Source: Nematostella vectensis | Taxonomy: Eukaryota; Cnidaria; Anthozoa; Actiniaria; Edwardsiidae | DNA length: 64,000 bases | Reading direction: 5' to 3' | Assembly (NCBI RefSeq): GCF_932526225.1 | Contig: NC_064041.1 | Location: forward strand, 17,049,888 to 17,113,887 | Notes under the pieces: generated by a model | What the model saw: only the letters and a program-made list of their open reading frames with translations | The model's database searches: none | Told to the model about the DNA's origin: nothing | Program-made: the position numbers and the translations under genes | Shown here: one piece after another, positions 24,571-37,648 of the stretch | How the letters are laid out: each line of letters starts with the position of its first letter | Position numbering within the stretch: position 1 is the stretch's first letter

Positions 24571-27500
24571 GGATCCTGAACAAAGCATGAGCACATCAAA
24601 GATGCTGAGAGTACATAAAAATGTCCCTATACCTTCTTTTTATGTCATGACACACCAAGAACAGTATAATTAAGTATCGATATTTTAAAAAAAAAAATAA
24701 AGAAAAAAAATAGGCTATCAGCGTGAATCGAACCCGGGTCGCTGCGTTAGTAGTCAAGTGCCCGCAACGAAAGACTAACGTGGCATTGCTGAAGGGATTT
24801 GTAATGAAAATTACTTTTAATACTATTGGTATCGTAAACTATCCCAAGCAAAGTCACCATCGGACTGGAGGTTACATTCGGGAAAAGCTTCAGGGTTACA
24901 TTCGGGAATTTGTTTTACGAGTGTAAATTCCAAAAGGTTACCATCGATAATTTTTTTTCCGAATGTAAATTCCAAAATGTAACATTAGGAAAAATAAAAC
25001 AGTATACTCGGAAAAAAAGGTATATCAATCTATCGAACGCTATGCTCTATGTTAGAATCGACTTAATCAAGTTATCCAAGGAATCTAGTTAGTTCTTGTG
25101 TGCATAAAATATGTACAGGATCCTGAACAAAGCATGAGCACATCAAAGATGCTGAGAGTACATAAAAATGTCCCTATACCTTCTTTTTATGTCATGACAC
25201 ACCAAGAACAGTATGATTAAGTATCGATATTTAAAAAAAAATAAAGAAAAAAAATAGGCTATCAGCGGGAATCGAACCCGGGTCGCTGCGTTAGTAGTCA
25301 TGTGCCCGCAACGAAAGACTAACGTGGCATTGCTGAAGGGATTTGTAATAAAAATTACTTTTAATACTATTGGTATCGTAAACTATCCCAAGCAAAGTCA
25401 CCATCGGACTGTAGGTTACATTCGGGAAAAGCTTCAGGGTTACATTCGGGAATTTGTTTTACGAGTGTAAATTCCAAAAGGTTACCATCGATAATTTTTT
25501 TTCCGAATGTAAATTCCAAAATGTAACATTAGGAAAAATAAAACAGTATACTCGGAAAAAAAGGTATATCAATCTATCGAGCGCTATGCTCTATGTTAGA
25601 ATCGACTGAATCAAGTTATCCAAGGAATCTAGTTAGTTCTTGTGTGCATAAAATATGTACAGGATCCTGAACAAAGCATGAGCACATCAAAGATGCTGAG
25701 AGTACATAAAAATGTCCCTATACCTTCTTTTTATGTTATGACACACCAAGAACAGTATACTTAAGTATCGATATTTAAAAAAAAAAATAAAGAAAAAAAA
25801 ATAGGCTATCAGCGGGAATCGAACCCGGGTAGCTTCGTTAGTAGTCAAGTGCCCGCAACGAAAGACTAACGTGGCATTGCTGAAGGGAATTGTAATAAAA
25901 ATTAGTTTTAATACTATTGGTATCGTAAACTATCCCAAGCAAAGTCACCATCGGACTGGAGGTTACATTCGGGAAAAGCTTCAGGGTTACATTCGGGAAT
26001 TTGTTTTACGAGTGTAACTTCCAAAAGGTTACCATCGATAATTTTTTTTTCCGAATGTAAATTCCAAAATGTAACATTATGAAAAATAAAACAGTATACT
26101 CGGAAAAAAAGGTATATCAATCTATCGAGCGCTATGCTCTATGTTAGAATCGACTTAATCAAGTTATCCAAGGAATCTAGTTAGTTCTTTTGTGCATAAA
26201 ATATATACAGGATCCTGAACAAAGCATGAGCACATCAAAGATGCTGAGAGTACATAAAAATGTCCCTATACCTTCTTTTTATGTCATGACACACCAAGAA
26301 CAGTATAATTAAGTATCGATATTTAAAAAAAAAAAAAATAAAGAAAAAAAATAGGCTATCAGCGGGAATCGAACCCGGGTCGCTGCGTTAGTAGTCAAGT
26401 GCCCGCAACGAAAGACTAACGTGGCATTGCTAAAGGGAATTGTAATGAAAATTAGTTTTAATACTATTGGTATCGTAAACTATCCCAAGCAAAGTCACCA
26501 TCGGACTGGAGGTTACATTCGGGAAAGGCTTCAGGGTTACATTCGGGAATTTGTTTTACGAGTGTAACCTCCAAAAGGTTACAATCGATAATTTTTTTTC
26601 CGAATGTAAATTCCAAAAAGTAACATTAGGAAAAATAAAACAGTATACTCGGAAAAAAAGGTATATCAATCTATCGAGCGCTATGCTCTATGTTAGAATC
26701 TACTTAATCAAGTTATCCAAGGAATCTAGTTAGTTGTTGTGTGCATAAAATATGTACAGGATCCTGAACAAAGCATGAGCACATCAAAGATGCTGAGAGT
26801 ACATAAAAATGTCCCTATACATTCTTTTTATGTCATGACACACCAAGAACAGTATAATTAAGTATCGATATAAAAAAAAATAAAGAAAAAAAAAAGGCTA
26901 TCAGCGGGAATCGAACCCGGGTCGCTGCGTTAGTAGTCAAGTGCCCGCAACGAAAGACTAACGTGGCATTGCTGAAGGGATTTGTAATGAAAATTACTTT
27001 TAATACTATTGGTATCGTAAACTATCCCAAGCAAAGTCACAATCGGACTGGAGGTTACATTCGGGAAAGGCTTCAGGGTTACATTCGGGAATTTGTTTTA
27101 CGAGTGTAACCTCCAAAAGGTTACAATCGATAATTTTTTTTCCGAATGTAAATTCCAAAAAGTAACATTAGGAAAAATAAAACAGTATACTCGGAAAAAA
27201 AGGTATATCAATCTATCGAGCGCTATGCTCTATGTTAGAATCTACTTAATCAAGTTATCCAAGGAATCTAGTTAGTTGTTGTGTGCATAAAATATGTACA
27301 GGATCCTGAACAAAGCATGAGCACATCAAAGATGCTGAGAGTACATAAAAATGTCCCTATACATTCTTTTTATGTCATGACACACCAAGAACAGTATAAT
27401 CAAGTATCGATATAAAAAAAAATAAAGAAAAAAAAAGGCTATCAGCGGGAATCGAACCCGGGTCGCTGCGTTAGTAGTAAAGTGCCCGCAACGAAAGACT

Positions 27501-30500
27501 AACGTGGCATTGCTGAAGGGATTTGTAATGAAAATTACTTTTAATACTATTGGTATCGTAAACTATCCCAAGCAAAGTCACCATCGGACTGGAGGTTACA
27601 TTCGGGAAAAGCTTCAGGGTTACATTCGGGAATTTGTTTTACGAGTGTAACTTCCAAAAGGTTACAATCGATAATTTTTTTTCCGAATGTAAATTCCAAA
27701 AAGTAACATTAGGAAAAATAAAACAGTATACTCGGAAAAAAAGGTATATCAATCTATCGAGCGCTATGCTCTATGTTAGAATCTACTTAATCAAGTTATC
27801 CAAGGAATCTAGTTAGTTGTTGTGTGCATAAAATATGTACAGGATCCTGAACAAAGCATGAGCACATCAAAGATGCTGAGAGTACATAAAAATGTCCCTA
27901 TACATTCTCTTTATGTCATGACACACCAAGAACAGTATAATTAAGTATCGATATAAAAAAAAATAAAGAAAAAAAAAAGGCTATCAGCGGGAATCGAACC
28001 CGGGTCGCTGCGTTAGTAGTCAAGTGCCCGCAACGAAAGACTAACGTGGCATTGCTGAAGGGATTTGTAATGAAAATTACTTTTAATACTATTGGTATCG
28101 TAAACTATCCCAAGCAAAGTCACCATCGGACTGGAGGTTACATTCGGGAAAAGCTTCAGGGTTACATTCGGGAATTTGTTTTACGAGTGTTACCTCCAAA
28201 AGGTTACAATCGATTTTTTTTTCCGAATGTAAATTCCAAAAAGTAACATTAGGAAAAATAAAACAGTATACTCGGAAAAAAAAGGTATATCAATCTATCG
28301 AGCGCTATGCTCTATGTTAGAATCTACTTAATCAAGTTATCCAAGGAATCTAGTTAGTTCTTGTGTGCATAAAATATGTACAGGATCCTGAACAAAGCAT
28401 GAGCACATCAAAGATGCTGAGAGTACATAAAAATGTCCCTATACCTTCTTTTTATGTCATGACACACCAAGAACAGTATACTTAAGTATCGATATTTAAA
28501 AAAAAAAATAAAGAAAAAAAAATAGGCTATCAGCGGGAATCGAACCCGGGTCGCTGCGTTAGTAGTCAAGTGCCCGCAACGAAAGACTAACGTGGCATTG
28601 CTGAAGGGAATTGTAATGAAAATTAGTTTTAATACTATTGGTATCGTAAACTATCCCAAGCAAAGTCACCATCGGACTGGAGGTTACATTCGGGAAAAGC
28701 TTCAGGGTTACATTCGGGAATTTGTTTTACGAGTGTAACTTCCAAAAGGTTACCATCGATAATTTTTTTTTCCGAATGTAAATTCCAAAATGTAACATTA
28801 GGAAAAATAAAACAGTATACTCGGAAAAAAAGGTATATCAATCTATCGAGCGCTATGCTCTATGTTAGAATCGACTTAATCAAGTTATCCAAGGAATCTA
28901 GTTAGTTCTTGTGTGCATAAAATATGTACAGGATCCTGAACAAAGCATGAGCACATCAAAGATGCTGAGAGTACATAAAAATGTCCCTATACCTTCTTTT
29001 TATGTCATGACACACCAAGAACAGTATAATTAAGTATCGATATTTTAAAAAAAAAATAAAGAAAAAAAATAGGCTATCAGCGTGAATCGAACCCGGGTCG
29101 CTGCGTTAGTAGTCAAGTGCCCGCAACGAAAGACTAACGTGGCATTGCTGAAGGGATTTGTAATGAAAATTACTTTTAATACTATTGGTATCGTAAACTA
29201 TCCCAAGCAAAGTCACCATCGGACTGGAGGTTACATTCGGGAAAAGCTTCAGGGTTACATTCGGGAATTTGTTTTACGAGTGTAAATTCCAAAAGGTTAC
29301 CATCGATAATTTTTTTTCCGAATGTAAATTCCAAAATGTAACATTAGGAAAAATAAAACAGTATACTCGGAAAAAAAGGTATATCAATCTATCGAACGCT
29401 ATGCTCTATGTTAGAATCGACTTAATCAAGTTATCCAAGGAATCTAGTTAGTTCTTGTGTGCATAAAATATGTACAGGATCCTGAACAAAGCATGAGCAC
29501 ATCAAAGATGCTGAGAGTACATAAAAATGTCCCTATACCTTCTTTTTATGTCATGACACACCAAGAACAGTATGATTAAGTATCGATATTTAAAAAAAAA
29601 TAAAGAAAAAAAATAGGCTATCAGCGGGAATCGAACCCGGGTCGCTGCGTTAGTAGTCATGTGCCCGCAACGAAAGACTAACGTGGCATTGCTGAAGGGA
29701 TTTGTAATAAAAATTACTTTTAATACTATTGGTATCGTAAACTATCCCAAGCAAAGTCACCATCGGACTGTAGGTTACATTCGGGAAAAGCTTCAGGGTT
29801 ACATTCGGGAATTTGTTTTACGAGTGTAAATTCCAAAAGGTTACCATCGATAATTTTTTTTCCGAATGTAAATTCCAAAATGTAACATTAGGAAAAATAA
29901 AACAGTATACTCGGAAAAAAAGGTATATCAATCTATCGAGCGCTATGCTCTATGTTAGAATCGACTGAATCAAGTTATCCAAGGAATCTAGTTAGTTCTT
30001 GTGTGCATAAAATATGTACAGGATCCTGAACAAAGCATGAGCACATCAAAGATGCTGAGAGTACATAAAAATGTCCCTATACCTTCTTTTTATGTTATGA
30101 CACACCAAGAACAGTATACTTAAGTATCGATATTTAAAAAAAAAAATAAAGAAAAAAAAATAGGCTATCAGCGGGAATCGAACCCGGGTAGCTTCGTTAG
30201 TAGTCAAGTGCCCGCAACGAAAGACTAACGTGGCATTGCTGAAGGGAATTGTAATGAAAATTAGTTTTAATACTATTGGTATCGTAAACTATCCCAAGCA
30301 AAGTCACCATCGGACTGGAGGTTACATTCGGGAAAAGCTTCAGGGTTACATTCGGGAATTTGTTTTACGAGTGTAACTTCCAAAAGGTTACCATCGATAA
30401 TTTTTTTTTCCGAATGTAAATTCCAAAATGTAACATTATGAAAAATAAAACAGTATACTCGGAAAAAAAGGTATATCAATCTATCGAGCGCTATGCTCTA

Positions 30501-33500
30501 TGTTAGAATCGACTTAATCAAGTTATCCAAGGAATCTAGTTAGTTCTTTTGTGCATAAAATATATACAGGATCCTGAACAAAGCATGAGCACATCAAAGA
30601 TGCTGAGAGTACATAAAAATGTCCCTATACCTTCTTTTTATGTCATGACACACCAAGAACAGTATAATTAAGTATCGATATTTAAAAAAAAAAAAATAAA
30701 GAAAAAAAATAGGCTATCAGCGGGAATCGAACCCGGGTCGCTGCGTTAGTAGTCAAGTGCCCGCAACGAAAGACTAACGTGGCATTGCTAAAGGGAATTG
30801 TAATGAAAATTAGTTTTAATACTATTGGTATCGTAAACTATCCCAAGCAAAGTCACCATCGGACTGGAGGTTACATTCGGGAAAGGCTTCAGGGTTACAT
30901 TCGGGAATTTGTTTTACGAGTGTAACCTCCAAAAGGTTACAATCGATAATTTTTTTTCCGAATGTAAATTCCAAAAAGTAACATTAGGAAAAATAAAACA
31001 GTATACTCGGAAAAAAAGGTATATCAATCTATCGAGCGCTATGCTCTATGTTAGAATCTACTTAATCAAGTTATCCAAGGAATCTAGTTAGTTGTTGTGT
31101 GCATAAAATATGTACAGGATCCTGAACAAAGCATGAGCACATCAAAGATGCTGAGAGTACATAAAAATGTCCCTATACATTCTTTTTATGTCATGACACA
31201 CCAAGAACAGTATAATTAAGTATCGATATAAAAAAAAATAAAGAAAAAAAAAAGGCTATCAGCGGGAATCGAACCCGGGTCGCTGCGTTAGTAGTCAAGT
31301 GCCCGCAACGAAAGACTAACGTGGCATTGCTGAAGGGATTTGTAATGAAAATTACTTTTAATACTATTGGTATCGTAAACTATCCCAAGCAAAGTCACAA
31401 TCGGACTGGAGGTTACATTCGGGAAAGGCTTCAGGGTTACATTCGGGAATTTGTTTTACGAGTGTAACCTCCAAAAGGTTACAATCGATAATTTTTTTTC
31501 CGAATGTAAATTCCAAAAAGTAACATTAGGAAAAATAAAACAGTATACTCGGAAAAAAAGGTATATCAATCTATCGAGCGCTATGCTCTATGTTAGAATC
31601 TACTTAATCAAGTTATCCAAGGAATCTAGTTAGTTGTTGTGTGCATAAAATATGTACAGGATCCTGAACAAAGCATGAGCACATCAAAGATGCTGAGAGT
31701 ACATAAAAATGTCCCTATACATTCTTTTTATGTCATGACACACCAAGAACAGTATAATCAAGTATCGATATAAAAAAAAATAAAGAAAAAAAAAGGCTAT
31801 CAGCGGGAATCGAACCCGGGTCGCTGCGTTAGTAGTCAAGTGCCCGCAACGAAAGACTAACGTGGCATTGCTGAAGGGATTTGTAATGAAAATTACTTTT
31901 AATACTATTGGTATCGTAAACTATCCCAAGCAAAGTCACCATCGGACTGGAGGTTACATTCGGGAAAAGCTTCAGGGTTACATTCGGGAATTTGTTTTAC
32001 GAGTGTAACTTCCAAAAGGTTACAATCGATAATTTTTTTTCCGAATGTAAATTCCAAAAAGTAACATTAGGAAAAATAAAACAGTATACTCGGAAAAAAA
32101 GGTATATCAATCTATCGAGCGCTATGCTCTATGTTAGAATCTACTTAATCAAGTTATCCAAGGAATCTAGTTAGTTGTTGTGTGCATAAAATATGTACAG
32201 GATCCTGAACAAAGCATGAGCACATCAAAGATGCTGAGAGTACATAAAAATGTCCCTATACATTCTCTTTATGTCATGACACACCAAGAACAGTATAATT
32301 AAGTATCGATATAAAAAAAAATAAAGAAAAAAAAAAGGCTATCAGCGGGAATCGAACCCGGGTCGCTGCGTTAGTAGTCAAGTGCCCGCAACGAAAGACT
32401 AACGTGGCATTGCTGAAGGGATTTGTAATGAAAATTACTTTTAATACTATTGGTATCGTAAACTATCCCAAGCAAAGTCACCATCGGACTGGAGGTTACA
32501 TTCGGGAAAAGCTTCAGGGTTACATTCGGGAATTTGTTTTACGAGTGTTACCTCCAAAAGGTTACAATCGATTTTTTTTTCCGAATGTAAATTCCAAAAA
32601 GTAACATTAGGAAAAATAAAACAGTATACTCGGAAAAAAAAGGTATATCAATCTATCGAGCGCTATGCTCTATGTTAGAATCTACTTAATCAAGTTATCC
32701 AAGGAATCTAGTTAGTTCTTGTGTGCATAAAATATGTACAGGATCCTGAACAAAGCATGAGCACATCAAAGATGCTGAGAGTACATAAAAATGTCCCTAT
32801 ACCTTCTTTTTATGTCATGACACACCAAGAACAGTATACTTAAGTATCGATATTTAAAAAAAAAAATAAAGAAAAAAAAATAGGCTATCAGCGGGAATCG
32901 AACCCGGGTCGCTGCGTTAGTAGTCAAGTGCCCGCAACGAAAGACTAACGTGGCATTGCTGAAGGGAATTGTAATGAAAATTAGTTTTAATACTATTGGT
33001 ATCGTAAACTATCCCAAGCAAAGTCACCATCGGACTGGAGGTTACATTCGGGAAAAGCTTCAGGGTTACATTCGGGAATTTGTTTTACGAGTGTAACTTC
33101 CAAAAGGTTACCATCGATAATTTTTTTTTCCGAATGTAAATTCCAAAATGTAACATTAGGAAAAATAAAACAGTATACTCGGAAAAAAAGGTATATCAAT
33201 CTATCGAGCGCTATGCTCTATGTTAGAATCGACTTAATCAAGTTATCCAAGGAATCTAGTTAGTTCTTGTGTGCATAAAATATGTACAGGATCCTGAACA
33301 AAGCATGAGCACATCAAAGATGCTGAGAGTACATAAAAATGTCCCTATACCTTCTTTTTATGTCATGACACACCAAGAACAGTATAATTAAGTATCGATA
33401 TTTTAAAAAAAAAATAAAGAAAAAAAATAGGCTATCAGCGTGAATCGAACCCGGGTCGCTGCGTTAGTAGTCAAGTGCCCGCAACGAAAGACTAACGTGG

Positions 33501-36500
33501 CATTGCTGAAGGGATTTGTAATGAAAATTACTTTTAATACTATTGGTATCGTAAACTATCCCAAGCAAAGTCACCATCGGACTGGAGGTTACATTCGGGA
33601 AAAGCTTCAGGGTTACATTCGGGAATTTGTTTTACGAGTGTAAATTCCAAAAGGTTACCATCGATAATTTTTTTTCCGAATGTAAATTCCAAAATGTAAC
33701 ATTAGGAAAAATAAAACAGTATACTCGGAAAAAAAGGTATATCAATCTATCGAACGCTATGCTCTATGTTAGAATCGACTTAATCAAGTTATCCAAGGAA
33801 TCTAGTTAGTTCTTGTGTGCATAAAATATGTACAGGATCCTGAACAAAGCATGAGCACATCAAAGATGCTGAGAGTACATAAAAATGTCCCTATACCTTC
33901 TTTTTATGTCATGACACACCAAGAACAGTATGATTAAGTATCGATATTTAAAAAAAAATAAAGAAAAAAAATAGGCTATCAGCGGGAATCGAACCCGGGT
34001 CGCTGCGTTAGTAGTCATGTGCCCGCAACGAAAGACTAACGTGGCATTGCTGAAGGGATTTGTAATAAAAATTACTTTTAATACTATTGGTATCGTAAAC
34101 TATCCCAAGCAAAGTCACCATCGGACTGTAGGTTACATTCGGGAAAAGCTTCAGGGTTACATTCGGGAATTTGTTTTACGAGTGTAAATTCCAAAAGGTT
34201 ACCATCGATAATTTTTTTTCCGAATGTAAATTCCAAAATGTAACATTAGGAAAAATAAAACAGTATACTCGGAAAAAAAGGTATACCAATCTATCGAGCG
34301 CTATGCTCTATGTTAGAATCGACTTAATCAAGTTATCCAAGGAATCTAGTTAGTTCTTGTGTGCATAAAATATGTACAGGATCCTGAACAAAGCATGAGC
34401 ACATCAAAGATGCTGAGAGTACATAAAAATGACCCTATACCTTCTTTTTATGTCATGACACACCAAGAACAGTATACTTAAGTATCGATATTTAAAAAAA
34501 AAAAATAAAGAAAAAAAAATAGGCTATCAGCGGGAATCGAACCCGGGTAGCTTCGTTAGTAGTCAAGTGCCCGCAACAAAAGACTAACGTGGCATTGCTG
34601 AAGGGAATTGTAATGAAAATTAGTTTTAATACTATTGGTATCGTAAACTATCCCAAGCAAAGTCACCATCGGACTGGAGGTTACATTCGGGAAAAGCTTC
34701 AGGGTTACATTCGGGAATTTGTTTTACGAGTGTAACTTCCAAAAGGTTACCATCGATAATTTTTTTTTCCGAATGTAAATTCCAAAATGTAACATTATGA
34801 AAAATAAAACAGTATACTCGGAAAAAAAGGTATATCAATCTATCGAGCGCTATGCTCTATGTTAGAATCGACTTAATCAAGTTATCCAAGGAATCTAGTT
34901 AGTTCTTTTGTGCATAAAATATATACAGGATCCTGAACAAAGCATGAGCACATCAAAGATGCTGAGAGTACATAAAAATGTCCCTATACCTTCTTTTTAT
35001 GTCATGACACACCAAGAACAGTATAATTAAGTATCGATATTTAAAAAAAAAAAAATAAAGAAAAAAAATAGGCTATCAGCGGGAATCGAACCCGGGTCGC
35101 TGCGTTAGTAGTCAAGTGCCCGCAACGAAAGACTAACGTGGCATTGCTGAAGGGAATTGTAATGAAAATTAGTTTTAATACTATTGGTATCGTAAACTAT
35201 CCCAAGCAAAGTCACCATCGGACTGGAGGTTACATTCGGGAAAGGCTTCAGGGTTACATTCGGGAATTTGTTTTACGAGTGTAACCTCCAAAAGGTTACA
35301 ATCGATAATTTTTTTTCCGAATGTAAATTCCAAAAAGTAACATTAGGAAAAATAAAACAGTATACTCGGAAAAAAAGGTATATCAATCTATCGAGCGCTA
35401 TGCTCTATGTTAGAATCTACTTAATCAAGTTATCCAAGGAATCTAGTTAGTTGTTGTGTGCATAAAATATGTACAGGATCCTGAACAAAGCATGAGCACA
35501 TCAAAGATGCTGAGAGTACATAAAAATGTCCCTATACATTCTTTTTATGTCATGACACACCAAGAACAGTATAATTAAGTATCGATATAAAAAAAAATAA
35601 AGAAAAAAAAAATGCTATCAGCGGGAATCGAACCCGGGTCGCTGCGTTAGTAGTCAAGTGCCCGCAACGAAAGACTAACGTGGCATTGCTGAAGGGATTT
35701 GTAATGAAAATTACTTTTAATACTATTGGTATCGTAAACTATCCCAAGCAAAGTCACAATCGGACTGGAGGTTACATTCGGGAAAGGCTTCAGGGTTACA
35801 TTCGGGAATTTGTTTTACGAGTGTAACCTCCAAAAGGTTACAATCGATAATTTTTTTTCCGAATGTAAATTCCAAAAAGTAACATTAGGAAAAATAAAAC
35901 AGTATACTCGGAAAAAAAGGTATATCAATCTATCGAGCGCTATGCTCTATGTTAGAATCTACTTAATCAAGTTATCCAAGGAATCTAGTTAGTTGTTGTG
36001 TGCATAAAATATGTACAGGATCCTGAACAAAGCATGAGCACATCAAAGATGCTGAGAGTACATAAAAATGTCCCTATACATTCTTTTTATGTCATGACAC
36101 ACCAAGAACAGTATAATTAAGTATCGATATAAAAAAAAATAAAGAAAAAAAAAGGCTATCAGCGGGAATCGAACCCGGGTCGCTGCGTTAGTAGTCAAGT
36201 GCCCGCAACGAAAGACTAACGTGGCATTGCTGAAGGGATTTGTAATGAAAATTACTTTTAATACTATTGGTATCGTAAACTATCCCAAGCAAAGTCACCA
36301 TCGGACTGGAGGTTACATTCGGGAAAAGCTTCAGGGTTACATTCGGGAATTTGTTTTACGAGTGTAACTTCCAAAAGGTTACAATCGATAATTTTTTTTC
36401 CGAATGTAAATTCCAAAAAGTAACATTAGGAAAAATAAAACAGTATACTCGGAAAAAAAGGTATATCAATCTATCGAGCGCTATGCTCTATGTTAGAATC

Positions 36501-37648
36501 TACTTAATCAAGTTATCCAAGGAATCTAGTTAGTTGTTGTGTGCATAAAATATGTACAGGATCCTGAACAAAGCATGAGCACATCAAAGATGCTGAGAGT
36601 ACATAAAAATGTCCCTATACATTCTTTTTATGTCATGACACACCAAGAACAGTATAATTAAGTATCGATATAAAAAAAAATAAAGAAAAAAAAAAGGCTA
36701 TCAGCGGGAATCGAACCCGGGTCGCTGCGTTAGTAGTCAAGTGCCCGCAACGAAAGACTAACGTGGCATTGCTGAAGGGATTTGTAATGAAAATTACTTT
36801 TAATACTATTGGTATCGTAAACTATCCCAAGCAAAGTCACCATCGGACTGGAGGTTACATTCGGGAAAAGCTTCAGGGTTACATTCGGGAATTTGTTTTA
36901 CGAGTGTTACCTCCAAAAGGTTACAATCGATTTTTTTTTCCGAATGTAAATTCCAAAAAGTAACATTAGGAAAAATAAAACAGTATACTCGGAAAAAAAA
37001 GGTATATCAATCTATCGAGCGCTATGCTCTATGTTAGAATCTACTTAATCAAGTTATCCAAGGAATCTAGTTAGTTCTTGTGTGCATAAAATATGTACAG
37101 GATCCTGAACAAAGCATGAGCACATCAAAGATGCTGAGAGTACATAAAAATGTCCCTATACCTTCTTTTTATGTCATGACACACCAAGAACAGTATACTT
37201 AAGTATCGATATTTAAAAAAAAAAATAAAGAAAAAAAAATAGGCTATCAGCGGGAATCGAACCCGGGTCGCTGCGTTAGTAGTCAAGTGCCCGCAACGAA
37301 AGACTAACGTGGCATTGCTGAAGGGAATTGTAATGAAAATTAGTTTTAATACTATTGGTATCGTAAACTATCCCAAGCAAAGTCACCATCGGACTGGAGG
37401 TTACATTCGGGAAAAGCTTCAGGGTTACATTCGGGAATTTGTTTTACGAGTGTAACTTCCAAAAGGTTACCATCGATAATTTTTTTTTCCGAATGTAAAT
37501 TCCAAAATGTAACATTAGGAAAAATAAAACAGTATACTCGGAAAAAAAGGTATATCAATCTATCGAGCGCTATGCTCTATGTTAGAATCGACTTAATCAA
37601 GTTATCCAAGGAATCTAGTTAGTTCTTGTGTGCATAAAATATGTACAG
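24571..37648 (-). repeat. Higher-order repeat: 8-mer of about 4359 bp, three copies
   Basis: Copies are 24571-28931, 28931-33289 and 33289-37648. Monomer spacings within each follow 546-547, 544, 548-549, 548-549, 542, 541, 541, 548. Variants found at the same place in all three copies include GCGTGAATCG (about 24721, 29080, 33438), ATCGAACGCT (about 25033, 29392, 33750) and TTTTGTGCATAAAATATATA (about 26188, 30547, 34906). This is the longest regular unit in the window. Confidence 0.88.

Noticed and set aside
28046-28246. 66-aa + strand frame starting GTGGCATTGCTGAAG
   Set aside because: It uses a GTG start, begins inside the tRNA-like box, and is absent as an open frame in many monomers. 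No domain is recognisable.
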